Below, piece after piece: positions 51,944 through 60,204 of a stretch of DNA of 64,000 nt. The translations under genes and the position numbers were made by a program. Source of the stretch: Russula earlei (taxonomy: Eukaryota; Basidiomycota; Agaricomycetes; Russulales; Russulaceae). The DNA lies in contig JAGFNK010000302.1 of assembly GCA_025769875.1 (NCBI GenBank), positions 1 to 64,000 on the forward strand, in the 5' to 3' direction. The notes beneath the pieces are model-generated. The model ran no database searches, was not told the origin of the DNA, and saw only the letters and a program-made list of their open reading frames with translations. The number at the start of each line of letters is the position of its first letter. Positions within the stretch are counted from its first letter, which is position 1.

Positions 51944-53047
51944 TGTTGAAGCAGATGGGCGCAGGTTATGATAACAGCGATAAGATCCTTAAGATCTATC
52001 AAAAGATATTTCAGTTTGTGTAAGATAAAACTGTAAATCAGTAATACCTATCAAAAGATATCTACAACACGTGATTAGATGCGATAGATAAGATAGGAAA
52101 CAGTAAGTACTCACTTCAGTTTGTGTAAGACAAAACTGAAGCGATCTAGCTAATTGAGTGCCTCTTAAATATGCGAAAGCATCTCTAAGCAAAGTAATCA
52201 TAACTACCAACTTGTATCATAAAGGATCAGTCGTTAGTAGCTACCAATTGTCATTAATTAACTTATCATTGTAACATACGCAGGCTGCAGCATCTGAGCT
52301 GAGACAGTCCAGGCTGATCTGACGCGTGAGCAACACACATGAGCAACTGTTACGGCGTCACGGCCATAAGAGCATTAGCTCAAGGTTCAGTGGGGCCAAG
52401 TCCCTATGACTTGGTTCAAGGGTTCAATGGGGCTGGCTCAAAGAGACCGGATCAGAGTTTTAGGGTCTCAAGGCTGAGTCAGATAATGACTCAGTCCGCA
52501 GACAGAGTCGGTCTTCTGGTTTCACAGAAGAGGAGGACGATGAGAGAGAGGCAGAGGAGGAAGAGGAACACAAGGGTTCCCTGAGGTGTGCTTAAGTCAA
52601 GCAAGGTGTAAGCCAGCACAACAGAAGTTGTGATTGAGAGGCAGTTTTTACAAGGCAAAGGGATGCAACAGGAAATGGGACAAAGCTAAGCTTGGGGCAT
52701 TCCCCAGCTTCTACAGGCGCTTAAATACTGTATCTAGCGAGGCTGTACAGTACCATATGCAGAACAATAGATAATACTAACCAGTAGCAAAAGGAGCTCG
52801 AACAATAGGTGAAACACAACGAGTGAAACAATAAGAGGCCATCAATATCAAGGGATGAAACGGTAACCAAGGGTACAAGGGTGAAAGGTAGGGAACAATA
52901 AGAAGTGAAACAGGGACGAACCAAAAGAGGGGTAGATCACAACAGTGACACACGTGAGCTGAGAGTGCCCAGTCTGTGGGAGCCGACACGCTAACACGAC
53001 TGGGCTGTGATTACATAAGACTGCCCAAAGCAGTGATAATCTCAACA
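51944..53047 (+). repeat. solo LTR-D in Gyp-C2 integrase
   Basis: TGTTGAAGC...ATCTCAACA with TTGCC at 51939-51943 and 53048-53052. It is about 507 bp without the nested LTR-E. This copy supplies the empty-site sequence for the TA element at 2168. Confidence 0.94.
52348..52944 (-). repeat. LTR-E nested in LTR-D
   Basis: TGTTACGGCG...GATCACAACA, 597 bp, inverted relative to 7697-8306. The flanks GCAAC and GTGAC match at only 3 of 5 positions, so the target duplication is decayed or absent. Confidence 0.88.
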
Positions 53048-54040
53048 TTGCCAAAGTCAAAAGGATATGACAGTATATTGACTGTCACCAACCATGATTG
53101 TACTAAGGGCATCATCCTGCTTCCTTGCAAGGAAGAAATGGATGCAGAAGAGCTAGCACAGCTCTACAAGAACTGAATATTTCCCTTTGTGGGAGTACCA
53201 AGCAAGATCATATCCGATCGTGACAAACTAATAAGTTCCAAGTTCATTAGGGAACTTTGCGACCAGCTGCATATCAAACAGAATATCAGCACCGCCTACC
53301 ATCCCCAGACAGATGGACAATCAGAAAGAATGAATCAGATGATGGAAACATCACTCAGGATCTTTTGCAACCACCAACAAGACGATTGGGTGGACTGGCT
53401 GCCTCTGGTGCAATACATGATGAATTCTAACGTTTCAGAGACAACCAAGCAGTCCCATTTCTTCTTATGGATGGGCTTTATGCCCAAGGCACACCAGCCA
53501 AATTGGGGAAGCAAGATACCAAGAATAGACAATTGGAAAGTCTGAATCCAGGATGCAAGATCACAGGCACAAGAAGCAATGAAGATCTCTTCCCTAATGT
53601 GGAAGTGAAGAAGCAGTTTCCAACCTTATCAGAAAGGAGAAAGGGTATGGCTCAACAGCACCAACCTAAAAACTACACATCCTACAGTGAAACTACGCCC
53701 AAAACAATATGGGCCCTTTGAAATCACGGAGGTGATCAGCCCAGTGACATACAGATTGGATCTCCCTAGCCACTGGAGGATCCATAATGCATTTCATGCA
53801 TCCTTATTGACACCTTACAAGGAGACAGAGGAGCATGGGGCCAACTACACCAATCCAGAAGTGGAATTGGTGGAAGGAGAAGAAGAATATGAAGTAGCAA
53901 TGATTTTAGGTTCAAGACGAACTGGAAGGAGGAAACAACTGGAGTATCAAGTCTGGTGGGAAGGATACTCCAAAGCCCATGACTCTTGGGAACCAGTAGA
54001 GAACATCAAAGTGACTAGACTAATAGAGGAATACCACTGA

Positions 54041-55349
54041 AAGAACCCTGCTGCCATACGGGTTATAAGGATCCAGCGAAGGATGCCCTCTGTTTCCTCA
54101 CCCCCACATCGTCGCTCACAAATGTCCCAAACTCCCACTAATGAAATTGTTCCCTGATCTGACCTCTCTGGTGCAGAGGGGCCACTTGAAATCACCACTC
54201 CTGATGCTTCCCTCCTCGCCTTCTTCCAAGGAATGGATGAACATAGCACTGGAGAAGGAGAAGCAGACATGCATCCCCTCGAATTTGGACCCCCTGCTGA
54301 CCAAGTCAACGCTCAGCCTGGGGACTGGGATGTGACGTCCCCTACCAGCACTCTTGACCAGGTTGCCCACCCTGGAGAGCCTTGGGTACGATGGGACGCT
54401 GATAGACACCACACAGGGATTGACATCCCTGATGGTATGACTTGGGGCAACAAACCGGCCAGGTATGTGGCCTATGATGTTGCCTTGGGAGAGCTGAGAG
54501 TGAGGGGGAAGAATGAAGAAGGCCATGCAGATTATGGTGAGATCCTCCAGGCCACCCCTTGTTACAACCTCTATAACTATGGCCAAGACGAACACGATTT
54601 AGACTGCTTCAACACAGAGAGGCAGTTCAAAGGGTGCTGGAGACAGACCCTCAACCTGCTAGGCGATTATGGGCTACAGGCAGAGCATTATCACTTAGAC
54701 CACCTCTACACCCAACAAGAAATGTTGGAAGCTAACTATAAGGTGCTCGAAGAAGAGGAGAAGCAGCTGCACTACAAGCTCAGAAAATACCTAGCCAAGA
54801 AGCGAGGAGTCGAGAGAGGCAGGGCTGAAGCCAAGGAGAGAATGGCAGCAGCCAAAGTACGCTCACATTGCTGGGAGCTCATTGAAGCAGGCTGTAGCCA
54901 GGGAGAAACCCCTCCAGGTATCTGGGCTGAAGAACTCCTCACCAACTACCGGGCTGGGCAGCCCATTCCCCCTTTACCCATCTTCATCCCTCAGCTGCCT
55001 TTGGCAGACATCACTCAGGGGTATGATACCTCTACCCCAGAACCAGTACCAGCCAGCCCTGCACCAACGACAGTGCAAGGGTATTCAGAGGAGGAGATTG
55101 ACGTCCTCCAAACCATGTCCAGTATGTGCCTTCGAGGAGGGGCAGGATCGGAAGCGTCACCAAACCCTTCCCCCCAGAGCTCCATCTACTACCACTCCTA
55201 TAGCAGCAGTGGAGAAGCATCTACTGCAACAGCTGAGTTCATTTCCGAACCTCAGCAACTGAACATGATAGAAGGGAGGAGGAAGAGGAACCGTTGCAAG
55301 TATTGTGGCGAGGTAGGACACTTCAATAAGTATTGTCCACTGCCCTGTT
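54041..55349 (+). pseudogene. Gyp-C2 C-terminal Pol extension, cut by Gyp-B2
   Basis: Directly in frame with the chromodomain: IRIQRRMPSVSSPPHRR continues without a stop at the junction that is TGA in Gyp-C1. It keeps all blocks of the Gyp-C1 extension: WVRWDADRHHTGIDIPDG, the Glu/Lys coiled-coil region (QEMLEANYKVLEEEEKQL), Pro-rich linkers and knuckle CKYCGEVGHFNKYC near 55297-55338. One TGA follows TNEIVP near 54156. Gyp-B2 truncates it at 55350, 3 residues after the knuckle. The reading frame is otherwise open for about 400 codons. Confidence 0.78.
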
Positions 55350-56147
55350 TGTTACGAACCAAGGCCAAGTCCTGGCCGAAGATTGTCCTATTTTACTCAA
55401 GAAAAACCTTTCTCACTTTGCATTGCCGACTCCCTTCCATTTTCTGGGCTATCCCTCCTGCGGTACAAGATATTGCTATTGCAAAAGGCACTATAACAGG
55501 ACCAGGCACCAGTTTCCTAATCGGGTAATCATTGCGTGGCAGCCACATGGCCACTCAGCCACCATGGACCCGAAACAGCGGCACAAACTCTTAGAAACTG
55601 TTGCATAAATCACCTGATGTCATCAAGGCTCCAATGACATCATGGCTGACTGAGCGACTCCACAGTGACATCATAATGATGTCATCGCTCCACAATGATC
55701 AGTAATGCGCTCAGTAAGCCTGAAAGTTGACACAAGCAAGTTTATGCCTCTGTAGTCCTATTGGATGGTACCAAAGAGTCTAGAATAGTCCCAGTGCTTT
55801 GTAATCGACCCTGTACACTGTATATAAGCCCCAATGAAGCATGGCAGTCGTCAGACTGTCCATTTGTGATACTCTCATCCTCCTGGGTACTCCCCTGCGA
55901 CCGCTCAGTTTAAAGTCTACTCTCGTCTTCAAGGTACTCTTCAACGACCGCCTTGTTTAAAGCCCCTCGCTACACTGGCATCTAGCCTTCACCTTTGTCT
56001 CTTGCAACACCTACCAGTCCCCATCTGGTACCTCCTCGTCATTTGGCTCGTCCTCCTGTTCAACGCCGCCTTCGCCACGTACCATCTGTTCCGACCCTTG
56101 CCCACCTGCTCCTGAGTCCTTAGTGATCAGCAGTACGTGTCTTGACA
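55350..56147 (+). repeat. Gyp-B2 5' LTR (LTR-B)
   Basis: 798 bp, TGTTACGAACC...GTCTTGACA. It is slightly shorter than other LTR-B copies because a CTCATAGG-type segment in the U3 repeat block is missing. Confidence 0.95.
55821..55862 (+). promoter_or_regulatory. Gyp-B2 core promoter and predicted RNA start
   Basis: TATATAAG at 55821-55828 and AGACTGTCCA at 55853-55862, 32 nt from the first T. The same motif pair occurs in every LTR-B copy. Confidence 0.65.
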
Positions 56148-56149
56148 TC

Positions 56150-56159
56150 TGGACAGTCT
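56150..56159 (+). other. Gyp-B2 primer-binding site, self-priming type
   Basis: TGGACAGTCT, 2 nt after the LTR end, is a perfect 10-nt complement of AGACTGTCCA at 55853-55862. Confidence 0.75.
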
Positions 56160-56178
56160 CTCATCATTCTTGTATTGA

Positions 56179-57117
56179 CCAGCCAATGCTCAAGTGTCTA
56201 CTCCCAACTCCCCCACTCTTGTCAATACCTCCCTGCGTCTCCCTTCTCCTCTCCAGCCCACTCCACGCACCACCCTTCGCATCCTCACTGAAGACGTCGA
56301 CCTGGTCGACACATCCTCACCCCTCAGCCTCTTGTACTCCCCAACGGCTCCCCCATCGTCTCCTACTACTGCCCAGCCTATCCCAGACAACTTTGTCCTG
56401 GTCGGCACTCCCCCTCCAGCGCAGAATGAGCAACAGCAAGCGGACCGTCCTCCCTTACCTGAAGGCTTCCTCGACCGTCCCCCCTGCACAGTATTTCGCT
56501 TCCATCCGCACCAGTACTTCGTCCTCCCTACCACCAATCGTCGCCAGGAGCAGTGGCGTCCCCTCCACGACTTGAATCATCAAGACTACCTTGGACGCAT
56601 CCCTACCTCAGACCAGTTAGCTTGTCGCGCATTCACGGACACCTTCACTACCGCCTTTCGTGCACGCATCGTCCACACTTTTGCGGTAGAACCCTCCAAC
56701 ACTGCCCTTGCCACCCAGTACAATCTTACCCCCTTCGGCATCTGCTCCAACGTCGGGATATATGCCCCGGACGCTGACTTTCCCCTGGGACGCATCGCAT
56801 ACATTTTTAACACCTCATTATTTAGGAAACTACTTACCTTGCCTGCTATCTACCGCCCTGCTTACGAAGGCTCGTTTTGTTTATCTATCGTACACGACTT
56901 CTTGGACGGACGTCTTGCTTTTGCATACGGCTACTTACACTTCGAGGAGAACAGTAACCGCGTGTCCCTACGTCACTATTCGACTTATACAGTCGACACC
57001 ATCCGCTTTAACCCTCAGCTACTTCGCTTTTGCTTTACGCCTCGTATTCCCCTTAACCCTCTCGAAATAATTGAGAGGTACCAACTCGAGACTATAGATC
57101 TTGCGCACAGTTCTTAA
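56179..57117 (+). CDS. Gyp-B2 leader ORF-a, unknown methionine-free protein
   Basis: Open for 312 codons from the TGA at 56176 to TAA at 57115 with no ATG in frame. N-terminal third Ser/Thr/Pro-rich; then PPCTVFRFHPHQYFVLPTTN, RAFTDTFTTAFRARIVHTF, NLTPFGICSNVGIYAPDADF and HYSTYTVDTIRFNPQLLRF. No signal peptide, no membrane segment, no motif I recognise. Shared almost residue for residue with Gyp-B1, whose frame is broken by two one-base changes. A GTG at 56194 is a possible near-cognate start, but nothing in the sequence fixes it. Confidence 0.55.
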   Translation, partial: PANAQVSTPNSPTLVNTSLRLPSPLQPTPRTTLRILTEDVDLVDTSSPLSLLYSPTAPPSSPTTAQPIPDNFVLVGTPPPAQNEQQQADRPPLPEGFLDRPPCTVFRFHPHQYFVLPTTNRRQEQWRPLHDLNHQDYLGRIPTSDQLACRAFTDTFTTAFRARIVHTFAVEPSNTALATQYNLTPFGICSNVGIYAPDADFPLGRIAYIFNTSLFRKLLTLPAIYRPAYEGSFCLSIVHDFLDGRLAFAYGYLHFEENSNRVSLRHYSTYTVDTIRFNPQLLRFCFTPRIPLNPLEIIERYQLETIDLAHSS

Positions 57118-57167
57118 AAAGTAAGAACCACCCTTGTAACGCTTCAATAAAGATCAAATAAAGATCC
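57108..57167 (+). promoter_or_regulatory. hairpin and tandem AATAAA at the ORF-a stop
   Basis: GTTCTT/AAGAAC pair around the ORF-a TAA; in Gyp-B1 the stem is perfect (GGTTCTT/AAGAACC). AATAAA words follow at about 57146 and 57156 in both copies. They could allow early polyadenylation of an ORF-a transcript. A GTAAGA..TTTTAACTAAAG stretch (57121-57186) also has the form of a short fungal intron. Confidence 0.35.
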
Positions 57168-58104
57168 CTTTCTTGTTTTAACTAAAGTGCCTCGAGAATA
57201 CGCCTTAGAAGAAGACGAAGAAGAAGACGCTATCACTAGACACGTCTTAAGTCTAAATCACTATCGAACCTGGACCTCCATCGCGTTCCCTATCACCACT
57301 TTAACCAACTTACACGATGTACCAGGAATTGAACCACCTCACGAGGACTTCCCCCACCTTATTGTTAAAGAGTTCCTTGAAGTCTTGCCTTTTGGACAGC
57401 TCTTAAGCCACGACGAACATGCACTATACCTTGAAACCCTTAGTCGACTTCTACCACCAGCACGACAACAACTATTATATTGGCACCTTGCTCAAGCAAA
57501 GAACATCCAAGGACAACCAGTTGACTACCAATCCTTACGCACCAGTGAATTAAACCTCTGGACCAGAGTCATTCAACCACGCCACCACATTATTATCCAC
57601 TCCTTGAGAACAGGATACCGCTTGTTCTATTTAGCTTGGACATACATCAGCTACTATCGTCTCACTGTCCAGTTCTACCACCTATGTCTCAACAGAATAC
57701 AAAGGGAAAACCAATCTTACGTCCAACTTGCGGTTGTACCAGGAATACACAACACCTTCGACTGGGAAACTAACTCGTGGTTGTACGACGCAGACTATAA
57801 TCAACCTTGGGCAATTACCAGCCCAGACGCCTCATATACTGGTCCCCCTGCATACTATTCTGTCCCAGCAATCCTAGAAGCCTCGAGTCTCACCCCTCGA
57901 CCCCTCACACCGATTCAGACCACTGTCCCAACTAGCCAAGAACGTTGGTCTGCTAGCACAGAAAATACTGAGTCAAATCCGTGGACAGCAAGGTGTAACT
58001 GCAAAACAGAGTATTGCACGTGCAACTTTCGACCAGACACACCTCCTACTCCTGACGGAATTACCTTGTGGACGCCAGGCGATTACCACCTCCCCATTCG
58101 ATAA
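57151..58104 (+). CDS. Gyp-B2 leader ORF-b, unknown methionine-free protein
   Basis: Open for 317 codons from just after the TAA at 57148 to TAA at 58102, with no in-frame ATG. Features: EYALEEDEEED acidic start, LLPPARQQLLYWHLAQAKN, WTRVIQPRHHIIIHSLRTG, YRLFYLAWTYISYYRLTVQF (amphipathic or partly hydrophobic), NTFDWETNSWLYDADYNQPW, and the Cys cluster CNCKTEYCTC near residue 285. It overlaps ORF-c by about 37 nt in the -1 register. Family unrecognised. Open in both Gyp-B copies apart from one base near 19517 in Gyp-B1. Confidence 0.55.
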   Translation, partial: RSNKDPFLVLTKVPREYALEEDEEEDAITRHVLSLNHYRTWTSIAFPITTLTNLHDVPGIEPPHEDFPHLIVKEFLEVLPFGQLLSHDEHALYLETLSRLLPPARQQLLYWHLAQAKNIQGQPVDYQSLRTSELNLWTRVIQPRHHIIIHSLRTGYRLFYLAWTYISYYRLTVQFYHLCLNRIQRENQSYVQLAVVPGIHNTFDWETNSWLYDADYNQPWAITSPDASYTGPPAYYSVPAILEASSLTPRPLTPIQTTVPTSQERWSASTENTESNPWTARCNCKTEYCTCNFRPDTPPTPDGITLWTPGDYHLPIR

Positions 58105-58697
58105 ATCTGGCCCCTCGACACAGAAGACGTGCATCGTCCCAACGACCCCCTGAGAGAGAAACAATCCCCAATGCAAGAGGATTCCTTGTCGAAAGACCAT
58201 TACCTCCTACCCCTCCTGACGCCTACGTACCCTTGTTTATCAACCGTATTCCTACCCCTGTTATACCTACCCAACCCTTTGCATCACCCCTTGTTGAATC
58301 CCCTGATAGTGCCGATCTTAGGAGTACTGATTTACACTGCTACCTACCAGAACAATCCTTCTTAGCATTAAACCTACCTACACGTTCAAGGAGAGAATTA
58401 ATTGAATTCAAGAATTATTGTACCCAAGCTTGGCATCAACGACTGACACACTTTATAGTTTACAAGCACCCCACCAAGGAAATAAGTGACTTTGCCATCT
58501 CTCCAGCAGAATTTGAAGGATATCTGTGGAAAACCCGAGTAGTTCTAACACAAAGCAGCATTACTGAAGAATACTCCCGAATCCAATTAAGAAAACATCA
58601 AGGAAGACCCAATACCATTCGACTAAAGCCAGCCTACACCATTGCATATCCTTGGAACAACGGCCATTGGACTATAACAGTCAGTCTAGATCTATGA
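58068..58697 (+). CDS. Gyp-B2 leader ORF-c, unknown methionine-free protein
   Basis: About 209 codons, no ATG. Basic Pro/Arg start, then LPPTPPDAYVPLF, HCYLPEQSFLALNLPTRSRR, FKNYCTQAWHQRLTHFIVYK and RPNTIRLKPAYTIAYPWNNG. In Gyp-B1 it ends TAG just before the gag ATG. In Gyp-B2 a CAG in place of CG at 58682-58684 lets the frame run 4 codons further, overlapping the gag ATG at 58694. No known family. Confidence 0.58.
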   Translation: MDARRLPPPHSINLAPRHRRRASSQRPPERETIPNARGFLVERPLPPTPPDAYVPLFINRIPTPVIPTQPFASPLVESPDSADLRSTDLHCYLPEQSFLALNLPTRSRRELIEFKNYCTQAWHQRLTHFIVYKHPTKEISDFAISPAEFEGYLWKTRVVLTQSSITEEYSRIQLRKHQGRPNTIRLKPAYTIAYPWNNGHWTITVSLDL

Positions 58698-60204
58698 GCA
58701 CTAGGAGGGACATCACTGACGAAGAAGAAAATCTAATCCCACTCCTATTTGAAAACCTCAGTTACGACACCCAAGATCACTGTTACCGAGGAAAATTTGC
58801 AGGCACACCTATTATCAACCACGGAAATCTTTCTGACACTTGGTTATACGAAGACGATAACGACGAAGTTACCACCGAACAACTTAAAGCGGCAGCCCCA
58901 GGAGCAGAAAACGTTCAAGACTTCAACCCCTATAACTACACAGGCCTCTTCCTAGACAGACCAGTCAAGTGGAGCCGTTCTAGAAGACATTGGGTTTACT
59001 ATAACAATCGAGAAGGTCGATTTCTCAGCCAGAACACCTCAAGAAGTTACCGCTATCCTAGGAACTGCTCAGAGCACTCGAAAGCACCACTCCAGGACCT
59101 TCTACTCGGCGTAATACCCAACAACCTACTCCTCATACAACTAGCAACGTACCACAAGCAGTCCCTCGAACGCTCACTCCAACTAGAATCCAATTACAAG
59201 GTTCAGCCCCACCTATTGTTACAGCTACAACAACTCAGAATCCCACCATGTCAAGCAATCCACGCCTTGTTGGAACAGCACCAGAACCCTTTGACGGAAA
59301 GGCTGATAACGCAGAAGCCTTTTGGGCAGCTTTGGCCAATTATTATTACATCAATGGCGACTCCTTTACAGATGAAAGCAAGAAAGTTGCCGCTGCACTG
59401 ACCCACTTTAAAGTAGGAACACCCGCCGGAGCGTGGGCTAGAGAACAAACCACCAAGGCTATGGCTCGTACCGTAGCAGACTATGGGTCATGGGACGACT
59501 TCAAGAAAGCCTTTGCCGATCATTTTATCCCTGCAGAAGCAGAGTTGGCCTCCGCTAATACCATGCACACCTATTATCAAGGAAAACTACCATTTAATGA
59601 ATGGTATCAGAAATGGTCACACCACGCATCACGAGCTACCACCGATGAAAGAACAAAGATGTACGCATTTAGGAAGAACATCAACCCGGCCTTACATCAG
59701 AAAATACTGGGAATCACACCAACACCAACTACGCTTGCAGCCCTTGTCAAAGCAGCAAGAGAATTCGACAACCTTTTCCACCTATACAACTCCACTGCTT
59801 TTCGAGGAGGATGCTCTGTGCGTGCCCGAGGATTGAACACTCAAGGATCAGATAATCCATTGGAAATTAACTTGTACCAAGGAGAGCCCAATGAACGACC
59901 CTGGGAATCCAGAAGTGAAAGGAAACCCCTCACAGATGCAGAGAAAGAATTTCGACGCAAGAACAATCTCTGTTATTATTGTGGAAAGAAGAATCATATG
60001 GCAAATCAATGTAGAGCAAAGAAAGCAGCTCAAGGACGCCAACGACAAGGATCTCGCCCCCAAACAGTCAGAGCCACAACCATCCAAGATGAAAACATCG
60101 AACCTGCGCAAGAAGAACCAGTTCCTGTTGCTTCACTAACGACTTGGAGAGAAACACTTGCAGACTCGATCCTCCGCCCAAGATCTGCTCCTATGGATTT
60201 TTAA
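58694..60204 (+). pseudogene. gag: Gyp-B2 gag, one extra base
   Basis: Same protein as Gyp-B1 Gag (502 residues) with one additional G near 59016 (GAGAAGGTCGAT versus GAGAAGTCGAT), which would terminate translation early. The capsid-like domain (EPFDGKADNAEAFWAALANY) and knuckle CYYCGKKNHMANQC (about 59971-60012) are present downstream in the shifted frame. The stop TAA at 60202-60204 is preceded by a five-T run where the -1 shift into pol is expected. If the extra G is a consensus error, the gene is intact. Confidence 0.88.

Larger units (their letters stand above)
46820..54040 (+). pseudogene. pol: Gyp-C2 pol, protease to chromodomain, in pieces
   Basis: Protease LLDSGATENFIDHSAW at about 46930; post-protease LTDLGTDRVILGYPF after an LTR-B; RT (FFIGKKDSKEKRIIVDY, FSKFDIQCGYNNVQL, YLDDFGIAMG); an LTR-B; RT thumb and RNase H (LEVDTSNYAIGAVLFQKDE, YTDHANLLHY); an LTR-A; integrase finger (DSPTAGHPGKAKKLLGMM, GCAICQS) and core start (MDFVVKLP); the LTR-D/E block; core end (IISDRDKLISSKF, STAYHPQTDGQSER) and chromodomain (YQVWWEGYSKAHDSWEPVENI). 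Stops are nearly all TGA at expected Arg codons, e.g. WLD-WAEY where Gyp-C1 keeps CGA. Confidence 0.9.
38946..55349 (+). mobile_element. Gyp-C2: Ty3/Gypsy element, multiply interrupted and cut by Gyp-B2
   Basis: Plus strand. 5' LTR-C (38946-44360, containing Cop-1), PBS, gag, protease, RT, RNase H, integrase, chromodomain and C-terminal extension, up to 55349 where Gyp-B2 begins inside the extension just after its zinc knuckle. The remaining 3' part lies outside the window. Interruptions: Cop-1, a 295-bp tRNA-bearing insert, two LTR-B, one LTR-A and LTR-D with LTR-E. Confidence 0.93.

Noticed and set aside
56187..56575. ATG-initiated frame MLKCLLPTPP.. at the start of the Gyp-B2 leader as the real first gene
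   Set aside because: The ATG is ACG in Gyp-B1 and is explained by CpG decay; the other frame (ORF-a) is the one that continues for 312 codons.
57121..57186. A 66-nt intron (GTAAGA..CTAAAG) joining ORF-a to ORF-b
   Set aside because: Splice signals look plausible, but the ORF-a TAA at 57115 precedes the donor in both copies, so splicing would not fuse the frames.
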